A stretch of DNA of 64,000 nt from SKVR01 sp046291875 (GTDB taxonomy: Bacteria; Bacteroidota; Bacteroidia; Bacteroidales; UBA7960), in the NCBI GenBank assembly GCA_046291875.1, contig JBKBSF010000021.1, forward strand, positions 1 to 64,000, read 5' to 3'. Positions 26,688-35,822 of this stretch are shown one piece after another (position 1 is the stretch's first letter; each line of letters starts with the position of its first letter). Made by a program: the position numbers and the translations under genes. Below the pieces are notes generated by a model that was given only the letters and a program-made list of their open reading frames with translations, was not told the DNA's origin and made no database searches.

Positions 26688-26804
26688 GCTTTCGTTTTAC
26701 TAATCGCTTTTCAGAAATACAATGAGATAATTCATTTTGCTCAACTTGTAAAAACAGCACCCTGCTTTACACAGTATCCGGATTTCAATCAACGGAACTG
26801 GGGG

Positions 26805-26849
26805 CAAAATTACCCCTTCACAGAATAGAAATCATGAACCTGGGTTCAT
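26805..26849 (-). promoter_or_regulatory. Palindrome-controlled promoter, site A (barrel protein/S41 operon)
   Basis: The palindrome ATGAACC-TG-GGTTCAT (plus-strand reading, 26834-26849) is followed on the minus strand by 21 bases and then TAATTTTG (26805-26812). The predicted transcription start near 26800 gives a ~112-base leader. The same palindrome-to-box spacing recurs at four other promoters. Confidence 0.8.
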
Positions 26850-26861
26850 TAAAACAGGCAA

Positions 26862-27043
26862 CACCCCGTCCTTCCGGCGGGGTGAAATAACCCATTCACC
26901 ATTCCAGATAATCCAAATCCTATTGCACCCGCTCCGGGGTGCCCGTTTCCATTGCCATCAATGCCTGTTCCTATCGTTCTTTGCCCCCACCGGGGGCGGT
27001 GGTATTTAACCCGGAAGCTTCCAGTTGCTGCGCAAGCTGGAAG
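26862..27043. repeat. Cluster of four GC-rich stem-loops
   Basis: Between MacB-type permease copy 2 and promoter site A lie four perfect or near-perfect hairpins: CACCCCG/CGGGGTG (26862-26884), GCACCC/GGGTGC (26925-26942), GCCCCC/GGGGGC with a 3-base loop (26983-26997) and CTTCCAG/CTGGAAG (27018-27043). None has a T-tract on the strand of transcription. They could act together as a transcription end or RNA-stabilising region for the permease mRNA. Confidence 0.5.
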
Positions 27044-27100
27044 TTCCCGGACTGCGGAGGAACTGGAAACTTGCGTTAGCAATTTCCTGCTTCCGGGGGG

Positions 27101-29503
27101 CTACTCCGACTTCAGACTATACACCGGATTTACCTTCAGCGCGCCCAGGGCATGCACCAGGGTGGCCATGGCGCCTACGGCGGCGGCAAGGATGCCCGCC
27201 GCCACAAAAAGGTACCAGTAATCCCAAAGGTGAATACGAAACGCAAAATTCTCCAGCCAGCGGCTCACCACATAAAAGGCCAGGGGCCATGCCACCAGGT
27301 TGCCCAGCAATATCCAGTTGCGCAAATCGCGAAACAGCAGCAACAGAATGGAGATGGCCGTTGCGCCGAGGGTTCTGCGGATCCCAATCTCTTTGATGCG
27401 CTTTAGAATAGAAAACGAGGTAAGTGCATACAACCCCATAAAGGAGATGATAATGGCAAGCAGGGCCCCTGCTGTCATCAGCTTGTTGGTGCGTTCCTCC
27501 TTACGGTACATGGCAGCAAAGGCGTCATCCACAAAAACAGGATCAAAGTGAAAATTTGGATCGATCACTTCAAACCGCTCTTTGATAAAGGTGAGCGTTT
27601 GCGCCGTATTTTCGGGGGATATGCGGAGACTGATCTGCCGGATAACATCCGTTCGGTACACCAACATCAATGGCTCAATTACATGATGCATGGAAAGGAA
27701 GTTGTAGTCCTGAACCACACCAATCACCCGTGCTGGTTCATTCCAGAAAATAATTTCCTGGCCAATGGGATTTTCCAGCCCCATTCGGCGTACAGCCGCC
27801 TGATTGAGAATTACCGGGGTTACATCGGTGCGCATGAGGAGATGGAAATCTTCGCCCTCCACAATCTGCATCCCATAAGCCTCCAGATAATTTTCGTGAA
27901 CCAGGTTCCAGTAAATGCGTGTTGATGCACTGGGGTCGTCTCCCCTTTTGTGAATGGGAGCTGTACTTCTGGCCAATCCCGGCGTTACCATGGAAGCCGT
28001 AACATTATGAATGGAAGTATTTTGCAACAACTCCGCTTTAAGAGTTGGGTAGCTGTTTTGTGTTGCGATCGATAAATTGCCCAGGCGGACCATGTGTTCG
28101 CGATCAAATCCAATGTCCTTATGCTGCATATAATTCACCTGCCGGTTGAGCAGCAATACCGAAACTATAAGGAAAATGGAGATGGCAAACTGTACACCCA
28201 CCAGCACTTTCCGCAGCTTGTAAGTGCGCCCGTCTGAAGCGGCAACCCCTTTGAGAACTTTTACTGGCTGAAAGCGCGACAGGTACAGGGCGGGATACAG
28301 TCCGGCCAGCACCCCGGTAAAGGCTACAAATCCCAGCACGGCCAGCAACAGACCCGGCTGCTGCCAATAGGTAAGGCGGAAGTTCTCGTCAAGCAATTGC
28401 GAAAAAGGGTGTATCAGCAGTTCGTTAAGCATCAGGGCAAACACCAGGGCAATGGCAGTCAGCAGCAAAGACTCGCCGATAAACTGAAATACCATATCCT
28501 TACGGTGTGCTCCCATCACTTTGCGCATGCCAATTTCGCGGGCACGCTTCTCACTCTGCACAGTAATAAGGTTTACGAAATTAAAGACCGCAATAAGGAC
28601 AATCACCAGCGCAAGAAAAGAAAAAATATACACATTGCGGATATCGCCACTCACCATATTGGTAGCCACATTGTTACCATGGGTAAAGTCGGAATGCAGA
28701 AAAATCCTGCTAAGGGGTTGCAGGGAGTGGGCAATCTTGAGCCCTCGTGGACCAAAGCGCTCATTGGCATAGTGGTCGGCAACCCTGGCCACATCAATCT
28801 CAAAGGTTTTCGCATCGGTCTCGGGATGGCGAAGCAAATAGGTGAAAAATGAAATCCCATTCCTCTCAACAAGATTCTCCCGGGGCCCTGTAATGGTACT
28901 GAAAGAAGCCAACATACCAAACTGCAGATGCGAGTTGGATGGCACAACTTCTGCCACCCCGGTAACCCGGTATTGAAACCGGCCCACCACCACTGTTTTG
29001 CCCATAGGATCCTCTTCTCCAAAGTATCTTTCGGCAAGCGTGCGGGTAATTACCAGTGTATTGGGTTCTGCAAGGGCTGTTTTCGGATCGCCGGCAATCA
29101 GCGGGAAATCAAAGATTTGGAAAATCCCGGCATCGGAATAAAAAATGGGTTGGTCGGGAAACCGGGCTTCGGTACTTACAATCAGCACTTCCATAAAACC
29201 CTCATCATAGAACCGGCAGGTGGCTTGCACCGAAGGCACCTCATCTCTCAAATAACCTGCAATATCGCCAGCGGTAAAAGGCATATGCGAAGAGGTGCCA
29301 TCAGGCATATTCAGATCGATTACCAGCCGGCTGATACGGTCGCAGTTGCTGTGATACTTATCAAAACTTTGCTGGTGCCACACGTAAATCATCATCAGGA
29401 TAGATATGGAAAAACCCAGCCCCAGACCGATGATGTTGATGGCTGTATTGGTTTTGTTGCGCATGAGGATGCGCCAGGCAATCTTCAGATAGTTTTGTTT
29501 CAT
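27101..29503 (-). CDS. MacB-type ABC transporter permease (double FtsX), copy 2
   Basis: An 800-residue protein with the same two-repeat layout as the other copies: TM1 about 20-42, periplasmic domain, three helices with SEKRAREIGMRKVMGAHRKDM, second periplasmic domain, and a C-terminal trio with ILKRIKEIGIRRTLGATAI. No ATPase gene adjoins. The ATG is formed by the end of an interspersed repeat copy (29501-29614). Promoter site B with the shared palindrome lies at 29739-29783, so the repeat would be transcribed as part of a ~230-base leader. Ends in TAG. Confidence 0.88.
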   Translation of the reverse strand: MKQNYLKIAWRILMRNKTNTAINIIGLGLGFSISILMMIYVWHQQSFDKYHSNCDRISRLVIDLNMPDGTSSHMPFTAGDIAGYLRDEVPSVQATCRFYDEGFMEVLIVSTEARFPDQPIFYSDAGIFQIFDFPLIAGDPKTALAEPNTLVITRTLAERYFGEEDPMGKTVVVGRFQYRVTGVAEVVPSNSHLQFGMLASFSTITGPRENLVERNGISFFTYLLRHPETDAKTFEIDVARVADHYANERFGPRGLKIAHSLQPLSRIFLHSDFTHGNNVATNMVSGDIRNVYIFSFLALVIVLIAVFNFVNLITVQSEKRAREIGMRKVMGAHRKDMVFQFIGESLLLTAIALVFALMLNELLIHPFSQLLDENFRLTYWQQPGLLLAVLGFVAFTGVLAGLYPALYLSRFQPVKVLKGVAASDGRTYKLRKVLVGVQFAISIFLIVSVLLLNRQVNYMQHKDIGFDREHMVRLGNLSIATQNSYPTLKAELLQNTSIHNVTASMVTPGLARSTAPIHKRGDDPSASTRIYWNLVHENYLEAYGMQIVEGEDFHLLMRTDVTPVILNQAAVRRMGLENPIGQEIIFWNEPARVIGVVQDYNFLSMHHVIEPLMLVYRTDVIRQISLRISPENTAQTLTFIKERFEVIDPNFHFDPVFVDDAFAAMYRKEERTNKLMTAGALLAIIISFMGLYALTSFSILKRIKEIGIRRTLGATAISILLLLFRDLRNWILLGNLVAWPLAFYVVSRWLENFAFRIHLWDYWYLFVAAGILAAAVGAMATLVHALGALKVNPVYSLKSE

Positions 29504-29614
29504 CAGAAAGTAATTTGTTTAAGTAATTGGCCTGATGGAACTTGCATGTCTATTTTGACTGCGTCGAGCTTCGGTTCATCTTTTTTTGTGAGCCGCAGTG
29601 CTCATGCAAGTTTC
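29501..29614 (+). repeat. Interspersed two-hairpin repeat, copy 3
   Basis: Begins CATCAGAAAGTAATTTG and ends CATGCAAGTTTCAT. First stem: CATCAG with CTGATG. Second stem: AACTTGCATG (29539-29548) with CATGCAAGTT (29603-29612), ten perfect pairs. Relative to copies 1 and 4, the first stem has changed on both sides (T-A to C-G), a compensatory pair. The leading CAT is the complement of the start codon of the downstream minus-strand permease. Confidence 0.8.
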
Positions 29615-29738
29615 ATGGGGTTTTCTGTTTAATTGAGATCACCACACAACTTCTATTACAACGAAACAATATGCATGGCAAACCAGCAACTACCGATTGT
29701 GTTGAAAGTAACATATTCGGCATCAAGGATTATCAACG

Positions 29739-29783
29739 CAAAAATAACCCTTCAAAAAATAAAACCCATGAACCTGGGTTCAT
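29739..29783 (-). promoter_or_regulatory. Palindrome-controlled promoter, site B (MacB-type permease)
   Basis: ATGAACC-TG-GGTTCAT (29768-29783), 21 bases, then TATTTTTG on the minus strand (29739-29746). Spacing is identical to sites A, C, D and E. The predicted leader of about 230 bases contains the whole two-hairpin repeat copy 3. Confidence 0.8.
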
Positions 29784-30173
29784 CAAAATGATTTCAGCAG
29801 CAATTTCTTCAGACGCATAGCCAGATGGGTTTACAACGTACACCTGCCATTGTAAAGACTTCCTCCACAACACACACTGAAACGCTCGCTCTAATACCAA
29901 ACCATGCGACTGCTGCCTGGCAATAAAAATGGATCTTGAAGAAATAAGTGAACCAGTCATCTTGCGGCAAACAGTTTTTTTTGAGCCCTGTTAACCCCAA
30001 CTACTGCTATAATTGTTCGAGTTCGCACAAAACCTGTTCTGCAACGAACAATATCACCCGGCACCTACAACACCATCTGCCGGATAAACCACTCTACTTC
30101 ACAACCTTATAAGTTATGGCACAAAATTTACACTAATAATTATCATCAATACTCCTGATTAGGATTTTCACCC

Positions 30174-30181
30174 TACTTTTG
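30174..30181 (+). promoter_or_regulatory. Candidate -7 box upstream of the AraC regulator gene
   Basis: TACTTTTG followed by C matches the -7 consensus and lies 190 bases before the AraC start. No -33 TTTG is visible at the usual distance, so the assignment is tentative. Confidence 0.35.
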
Positions 30182-30370
30182 CATAATTCCACTCCGTGAG
30201 CTTTGCTCCAGGGCGGCCAACATCATAAAAACCAACAGGATGCATTTTCTGAAATCACTACAATGCAGCCTGCAGTTTTTCCATTCAATCGTTAAAGATA
30301 GTGTCGGTAATCTGTCCATTTACCCGGATCAACCTATCGGCAACAGCATCAAACCGAACAACGCCCAGAT

Positions 30371-31192
30371 ATGCACTTTCAGATAATCCAGCCATCGCCC
30401 TCACTGGCACCCTACATCAGGCATTTCTGGGTGCTTGAAACAACCTTGAGCGATGGCATTGTAAAGGAAAGAGTGGTGCCAACCGGCAATATCGAGATGA
30501 TGTTTCATTACCGAAAACCCTTCCTTTCCATTTCTCCCTCCGGAAATTCAGAGGCGCAATCCTTGTCGATGATTTCGGGCATCAGCCATTCCTGGTTTGA
30601 TGTGAGCACAACGGGCGAATCAGGTGCACTGGCAGTAACCTTTTTACCGGGAGCCGCTGCGTGCTTTTTCAATTTGCCCATGATGGAACTGGAAGATAAA
30701 AGCCTCCACCTTGGCGATTTATTTACCCATGAAGCAAACCTGGTCGAAGAGCAAATGGCCGAAGCACCTTCCACAGCTGAACGGGTAAGGATTGCGGAAG
30801 ATTTTCTTATACAAAGGTTACGCCCGGTACCTGCTCATGACATCAGGCTGGTGCAGCACGGAGTGCAACTGATCAAAAAGCAAAAAGGGCAGATAAGGGC
30901 TTCTGAGTTGTCGGAAAAACTGTGCGTAACTCCCAGAACCCTGGAAAGAAAATTTGCCACTTTTGTCGGAAACACGCCAAAGAAATTCATCAACATCGTT
31001 CGCTTTCATGAGGTAATGACCAGCCTTACGTCAGCCAAACCCGGAAAACTTGCCCAACACGCCCTTGAGAACGGGTACTTCGACCAGGCACATTTTATCA
31101 GGGATTTCAAAACCTACTCAGGGTATACTCCAAAGGAATTACTGGCGGGCCATTTTTGCCCGGATCTCAGCCAGGATATCGGGCACCTCTGA
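30371..31192 (+). CDS. AraC family transcriptional regulator (DUF6597-type N-terminus)
   Basis: A 273-residue regulator. The N-terminal ~140 residues (MHFQIIQPSPSLAPYIRHFWVLE, VPTGNIEMMFHY) match the sensing domain found in many Bacteroidota AraC proteins. The C-terminal HTH pair spans about 165-265, with IRASELSEKLCVTPRTLERKF and the second helix region AQHALENGYFDQAHFIRDFKTYSGYTPKE. It lies 83 bases upstream of an ABC exporter on the same strand and probably controls it (inference from position). Confidence 0.87.
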   Translation: MHFQIIQPSPSLAPYIRHFWVLETTLSDGIVKERVVPTGNIEMMFHYRKPFLSISPSGNSEAQSLSMISGISHSWFDVSTTGESGALAVTFLPGAAACFFNLPMMELEDKSLHLGDLFTHEANLVEEQMAEAPSTAERVRIAEDFLIQRLRPVPAHDIRLVQHGVQLIKKQKGQIRASELSEKLCVTPRTLERKFATFVGNTPKKFINIVRFHEVMTSLTSAKPGKLAQHALENGYFDQAHFIRDFKTYSGYTPKELLAGHFCPDLSQDIGHL

Positions 31193-31275
31193 GCCCTTCT
31201 CACAATGTCGTTTTTTTACAATTCCAAGGGTTTTCGCCAGTCTACCTTTGTCCGGTAATTGTAAAACCCAAAAAA

Positions 31276-32043
31276 ATGACTGTAGAAATTCTTTTCAAGA
31301 GCATTACGAAAAAGTACCGCAAAGGTCCTGAAGCCCTCAGGGGCATAGACCTGGAAGTGGGCAAAGGAGAGCTGTTTACACTCCTGGGACCCAACGGAGC
31401 AGGCAAATCGACATTGGTAAAAATTGCCACCACCATTATCCGGAAAGACAGCGGGCAGTTTTCCATTGGTGAGCATAACCCCCACAGGGATTTCTCTCCC
31501 ATAAGGCGGTATATCGGAGTTGCCCTTCAGGATAACGAGCTTGACCCGACCGAAACTGCAGAAAACCTGCTTACTTTTCAGGGCCGGTTGTTTGGATTGA
31601 CAAGAAATCAGGCACAGCAAAGGACAGAGGAGCTCCTGGATGCCTTCGAGCTACAAACTGAACGGGCTAAAAAATGCGAAACCCTTTCCGGCGGAAACAA
31701 ACGACGCCTGCATTGTGCGCTGGCACTGGTGCACCGACCAAGGGTACTGTTTCTTGACGAGCCTACCGTTGGAATGGACCCGGAAGCACGGGCCCGATTC
31801 TGGCAAGTGATTACCCACCTCAACAAAAAGGAGGGGGTTACCGTATTTCTCACTACCCAATACCTGGAAGAAGCCGACAAACACGCCACCCAGATGGCGC
31901 TCATAAAAGACGGTACAATTCACTATTGCGGTACAGTGGAATCATTCAAAAAACTGGTGAATGCCGAAAAACAAACTTCTCTGGAAGAAAGCTACCTTGC
32001 CTGGATGGATCTTAAATCGAAGCCGGAGCTCCCGGTCAATTAA
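31276..32043 (+). CDS. ABC transporter ATP-binding protein (ABC-2 exporter type)
   Basis: 255 residues from the ATG at 31276; the open frame extends upstream into the AraC gene, but this ATG follows an A-rich leader and gives the family's usual N-terminus (VEILFKSITKKYRKGPEALRGID). Walker A is GPNGAGKST, the signature LSGGNKRR, Walker B VLFLDEPTVGMD, and the switch His region is replaced by FLTTQYLEEAD, as in drug/daunorubicin-type ATPases. It pairs with the ABC-2 permease encoded next. Confidence 0.92.
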   Translation: MTVEILFKSITKKYRKGPEALRGIDLEVGKGELFTLLGPNGAGKSTLVKIATTIIRKDSGQFSIGEHNPHRDFSPIRRYIGVALQDNELDPTETAENLLTFQGRLFGLTRNQAQQRTEELLDAFELQTERAKKCETLSGGNKRRLHCALALVHRPRVLFLDEPTVGMDPEARARFWQVITHLNKKEGVTVFLTTQYLEEADKHATQMALIKDGTIHYCGTVESFKKLVNAEKQTSLEESYLAWMDLKSKPELPVN

Positions 32044-32098
32044 TGGAAACAAATCAACTCTTAAACTTCTCAACCTTTCAACTCTTCAACTTAAAGAA

Positions 32099-32857
32099 AT
32101 GTCAACAAACACACTAATCATTACACGCAGTATTCTCAAACTTGCCAAACAGCCCACTGCCCCCATCATGGGGTTCGCCATGAGCTTGTTCTTCCTGCTG
32201 GTTTACAATGCAGGCATTGGCGGGATCGGGCACCTGGAAGCCTTTGGAGATAAAGGCTATCTGGCATTTATCTTTCCCATTACCATCATTTCGCTGGCCA
32301 TGGGTTCGTCGGCAGGTGCGGGGCAAACCCTCAATGCTGACATGCAGTCAGGGTACTTCAGACGGTTGTACCTCTCCCCTGTTTCGCGCCGGATGCTGGT
32401 AATAGCACCCATGCTGGCCGACACTTTCTCATCGTTGTTCTTCACAGGTATCATCCTGGCTATTGGTGCTTTGTTCGGGCTGCCATTCCAGTTTGGAGTT
32501 CTTTCTGTGGCAGGCATACTGTTGCTTTCTCTGCTTTGGGCCATTACCCTTTGTGGCTTCTCGGCCGGTATTATGCTGCGAACGGGCCAGCACCAGAGTG
32601 CTTCCATTGTAACCAATGCTATTTTCCCCCTGCTGTTTCTGAGCACCACTTTCCTTCCGAGGGAACTCATCACAAGCCAGTGGCTACTGGCAGTTTCGTG
32701 GGCAAACCCAGTGACCTATGTGCTGGAGGCCAACAGGTACCTGCTTGGAGGAACGGCAACACAGGAGTTCTTTCTGCTGGGATTGACGATTCTTACCCTT
32801 ACATCGGCAGGATCACTGATATTTGCCGTGGGAAGTACGGATAAGATTAAGATCTAA
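32099..32857 (+). CDS. ABC-2 type transporter permease
   Basis: About 252 residues from the ATG at 32099 (MSTNTLIITRSILKLAKQ). Six hydrophobic segments can be seen, including PIMGFAMSLFFLLVYNAGIG, AFIFPITIISLAMGSSAG and the last helix before the terminus. The motif WANPVTYVLEANRYLLGG is typical of ABC-2 permeases of the DrrB/NodJ class. It starts 55 bases after the ATPase gene and completes a two-component exporter behind the AraC regulator. Substrate unknown. Confidence 0.88.
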   Translation: MSTNTLIITRSILKLAKQPTAPIMGFAMSLFFLLVYNAGIGGIGHLEAFGDKGYLAFIFPITIISLAMGSSAGAGQTLNADMQSGYFRRLYLSPVSRRMLVIAPMLADTFSSLFFTGIILAIGALFGLPFQFGVLSVAGILLLSLLWAITLCGFSAGIMLRTGQHQSASIVTNAIFPLLFLSTTFLPRELITSQWLLAVSWANPVTYVLEANRYLLGGTATQEFFLLGLTILTLTSAGSLIFAVGSTDKIKI

Positions 32858-32937
32858 AGAGGAGCAGGAGGCTGTCTTAAAAGTGCCATCCGCGGTTGGG
32901 TAATCTCGCCCTGCTAACTGTCAAAACCAGATCAATT

Positions 32938-32976
32938 CAGGAGTCAGATTTCTGCTTCGGCGAACTCTGCCTCCTG
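32938..32976. terminator. Candidate terminator between convergent genes
   Basis: CAGGAGTCAGA (32938-32948) pairs with TCTGCCTCCTG (32966-32976): ten pairs and one mismatch around a 17-base loop. It lies between the convergent ABC permease and isochorismatase genes. There is no strong T-tract next to it on the plus strand, so bidirectional termination is a guess. Confidence 0.4.
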
Positions 32977-33042
32977 ATGATGACAAAAAAAGTTTGTGGC
33001 TTGATGAGCCATTTCTATTTAATATTAATAACGCCCCAGCTT

Positions 33043-33552
33043 CTATGAGGCACTGGCATTGGAAGCTAACAAGTCATTCAAACAAATTATTTTACTGCCC
33101 TTTTTTTCGTAATAATTCAGCATTTCGTTAATTTTCCTTTTATCATAACTTGTAATACAATCAGATATGACTGTAACTTTGTAGTTTTCTTTGCACATAT
33201 TAAATACGGTTGATTTCACGCAGGCAATGGCGTCTGCTCCGGTAATGTAAAATTCGCTTATTTCATTTTTCTTGATAAAATCTGCGAAATCTTCGCTGGT
33301 CAATGCGTTGCCTTTGGATTTTTCAAAAATATTTTCGGAAACCACTTTCATGTCCGAAACGAATTCAGATCCATGAGTATCAGGCTTGAAAGTCCTTGTG
33401 CCGTCAGATAGGTTATAATGTCGTATGTAAACGACATGAATTTCATTTTCCACTGCCCAGTCTATTGACCGATTAACATTGTCAATGATTTCTTTGTAGT
33501 TTTTGGTAATGTCATTTTGAATGTCAATTACCACCAGGGACTTCTTTTGCAT
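33043..33552 (-). CDS. Isochorismatase-family cysteine hydrolase
   Basis: 169 residues from the ATG at 33552, which follows a GGAA-type ribosome site; an upstream in-frame ATG at 33615 would add a non-conserved tail. Catalytic residues of the family are visible: Asp in VVIDIQND, Lys in FEKSKGNAL and Cys in GADAIACVKSTVFNM. Members cleave amides or isochorismate; the specific substrate is unknown. Ends in TAG. No close operon partner. Confidence 0.85.
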   Translation of the reverse strand: MQKKSLVVIDIQNDITKNYKEIIDNVNRSIDWAVENEIHVVYIRHYNLSDGTRTFKPDTHGSEFVSDMKVVSENIFEKSKGNALTSEDFADFIKKNEISEFYITGADAIACVKSTVFNMCKENYKVTVISDCITSYDKRKINEMLNYYEKKGSKIICLNDLLASNASAS

Positions 33553-33783
33553 GGGATTTCCTTCTTTAATTTTTATGTTTTTAAATTCAATTTCCGATTT
33601 CATTGTCCTTATCACTCATGCTTGCGGCTAATGGTTACATGCATGAAGCTCTGGGGATTAAGGACTTCGTTTGGCATGATCAATGGCCATTATAATCATA
33701 ATGATGCCTCGCATAAAATCTATGGATTGTATCCTATTCACATCAAAGCATTTTGAATTTAATTGAGAGCAAAAGGACAACAC

Positions 33784-33815
33784 CATAATCCACAATTCAT
33801 GAATCTTGGATTATG
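33784..33815. repeat. Inverted repeat downstream of the VOC protein gene
   Basis: CATAATCCA (33784-33792) and TGGATTATG (33807-33815) form nine perfect pairs with a 14-base loop. It lies 35 bases past the stop of the minus-strand VOC gene and could be its transcription end. No T-tract follows. Confidence 0.4.
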
Positions 33816-33849
33816 AATTATGGCTTATACTTTCCCTATTTGTTCGCTT

Positions 33850-34275
33850 TTATTTGTCTTGTAAATCTTGATCCCATTTCTCTTTTGCCAGTTCTGACCA
33901 TATTTCAATAAGATTATTTTCCGGATCACGAAAATGGCATGCTCTCAATCCCCAACCGGTCATATCGGAGGGTTTGTTTATAAAATGAACGCCCTTTTCT
34001 AATAGGTCTTGATAGGATTGATCCACATTTTCTACCTTAAGAATGATGGCCATTTTCTCTCTGTGGTCAGAAGGCAATGCCTTTTCAGCGTTTCCAATGA
34101 CACGCGCCATTAAATCTGATTTAAAGATTGACAGCACAGATGGAATGCCCAGATCGAAGCTGGCATAATCATCACCGATTTTCCCCCAGGTAACATTCAA
34201 TCCGAGGGTTTCTGAGTAAAACTTAAAACAACCATCGAAATCTTCGACCAATAGTCTGATGCAATTTAGCTCCAT
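33850..34275 (-). CDS. VOC family protein (glyoxalase/bleomycin-resistance fold)
   Basis: A 141-residue protein with two betaalphabetabetabeta units. MELNCIRLLVEDFDGCFKFYSETLGL is the N-terminal unit and GLRACHFRDPENNLIEIW the closing strand with the conserved Glu used as metal ligand in glyoxalase-type enzymes. The specific reaction is not evident. Stands alone. Confidence 0.85.
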   Translation of the reverse strand: MELNCIRLLVEDFDGCFKFYSETLGLNVTWGKIGDDYASFDLGIPSVLSIFKSDLMARVIGNAEKALPSDHREKMAIILKVENVDQSYQDLLEKGVHFINKPSDMTGWGLRACHFRDPENNLIEIWSELAKEKWDQDLQDK

Positions 34276-34392
34276 GTTTTTATATTTTTGAATTATGAGT
34301 TCACTCCGGAAAGTGCTTGTTTTAAATAACTGAAAATTTGAATTCTTAATGATTTACAACTGGGTTAGCTATGGACTTATACATCCTGTGAT

Positions 34393-35334
34393 TCATTCGT
34401 CATTTAAATGCTTTCTTATCAATGCATTCACAATTTCAGGCTGTTCCACATTCATTAAATGTCCTGTTGGGAGAATAACTACATCGATATCCGAAATAGA
34501 TTTTCTTGCAAAATTTTCATTTCTATCCGTATTTCCAATACATTCATCCCAGGTACCCAATACCAGCAAGGTGTTTGATTTTACACGCGTTAACTCTCTT
34601 CGGGTTAATCCTTTGGGAGGAGAAAGTCTTGGTTTGCAATTCGTTGCTACAAACATGTATTCATGCATCTCTGTCACGACCTTTTCATTTTCGCCTAAAG
34701 CGAATGCGATTAACGCCCTTTTGTTTCTATCAGAAGGGTTGATTAAAACCTTGAATAACTTACCCATCACTCTCAGGTAGTTTGCTTTTAAGCCCATGGG
34801 CCCCAGCAATACCAATTTATCAATACTTTGGGCCTGATAAACAGCAAAATTCATAGCTATCCACCCACCCATGGATGACCCAACAACATGTACTCGGCTC
34901 AAATTTAGCGCATCACAAATCTCACTCAACCAATGAGCATACTGTTCCCCATTTTTTGGATAGTCATCCAGTTTGTCCAACCTATATTCACTTTTCCCAA
35001 TATCTCCTATGGTGTTTATAGAATACACCCGAAATGATTTGCTAAGTTCGTGAATGTTCGGAAACCACATAGTCGCCGTTACTCCCATGGCATGTATTAA
35101 AAACAAGGCAGGACTACCCTCTTTACCACTCACTATAATATTGGTTCTTCCGTATGAGGTTTCGATATCTTTAATCTGGTAGGGTTCCGACCAGATTTCA
35201 AGCCTCCTATTGTACATGCTATCTATTCGTTCCTTGTTTTGGTCGGTTATGTAGATGGTGTCATTGGTTGGCCTGGAGAGGGAACATGCCATGAAAACAA
35301 AAGCCGAAAGTGCTATCAGAAATATTTTTCCCAT
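34393..35334 (-). CDS. Alpha/beta hydrolase lipoprotein
   Basis: A 313-residue protein with lipobox FMAC (Cys17). The alpha/beta hydrolase core has FLIHAMGVTATMWFPN at the oxyanion region, nucleophile elbow VGSSMGGWIAMN, acid region LGTWDECIG and catalytic His in LPTGHLMNVEQPEIV. Substrate unknown. Its ATG overlaps the stop of the DUF4345 gene by one base (TAATG), so the two are translationally coupled. Confidence 0.86.
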   Translation of the reverse strand: MGKIFLIALSAFVFMACSLSRPTNDTIYITDQNKERIDSMYNRRLEIWSEPYQIKDIETSYGRTNIIVSGKEGSPALFLIHAMGVTATMWFPNIHELSKSFRVYSINTIGDIGKSEYRLDKLDDYPKNGEQYAHWLSEICDALNLSRVHVVGSSMGGWIAMNFAVYQAQSIDKLVLLGPMGLKANYLRVMGKLFKVLINPSDRNKRALIAFALGENEKVVTEMHEYMFVATNCKPRLSPPKGLTRRELTRVKSNTLLVLGTWDECIGNTDRNENFARKSISDIDVVILPTGHLMNVEQPEIVNALIRKHLNDE

Positions 35335-35762
35335 TAGGATTGTGGTGTTATGTTGGTCATGGGATCACTACTTTTACCCTGTTTTTTACGCTCCAGCCCA
35401 TAACAAACCAAAGCCGCAAGCCCAAAGGCAAATTCAGCCCCAAAGCTCAGCCAGTTCGACATATCGCCGGCTCCGTCAAACAAAATCCCATAAAGCCGGG
35501 CAAGAGAAGTAAACCCAATGGAACCCGATAGTACGATCAGGCCATAGATCACGGTTTCCTTGCGAAGGGCAAAAAACACGAGCACAAAGCCCAGCCCGAT
35601 TTCCATTCCGCCCAGCGGAGCCCGTATATGATTGGCGCTACTTCTGGTGGGTAGTATGATGCCATCCATAGTGGTAATGATATCGGGATTCAGGAAAAAC
35701 AAAAAGCCGAATGCAAAATATATCAGGGCTCCGGCAAAGAGGATGATTTTGGAAATTTTCAT
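35334..35762 (-). CDS. DUF4345 family membrane protein
   Basis: A 142-residue protein with four membrane helices (about 5-27, 47-67, 72-92, 106-124). The conserved NHIRAPLGGMEIGLGFVLV and GFTSLARLYGILFDG mark DUF4345. Function unknown. It lies 60 bases downstream of the toroid-protein gene and is coupled to the lipoprotein hydrolase, so it probably belongs to the unit driven by promoter site C. Confidence 0.82.
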   Translation of the reverse strand: MKISKIILFAGALIYFAFGFLFFLNPDIITTMDGIILPTRSSANHIRAPLGGMEIGLGFVLVFFALRKETVIYGLIVLSGSIGFTSLARLYGILFDGAGDMSNWLSFGAEFAFGLAALVCYGLERKKQGKSSDPMTNITPQS

Positions 35763-35822
35763 GGGTGATTGGATTTGCAGCCTTGGGTTAAAACCTTATC
35801 GTTTAGCGTTATGCCTGGGGGT

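Larger units (their letters stand above)
29504..30370. other. Intergenic region between MacB-type permease copy 2 and AraC regulator
   Basis: This 867-base gap holds repeat copy 3, promoter site B for the permease (29739-29783) and a candidate plus-strand -7 box (30174-30181) for the AraC gene. The stretch 29784-30170 shows no convincing gene on either strand. Confidence 0.65.

Noticed and set aside
26849..27082. Minus-strand frame through the hairpin cluster
   Set aside because: It is explained by repeated GC-rich stems rather than coding sequence.
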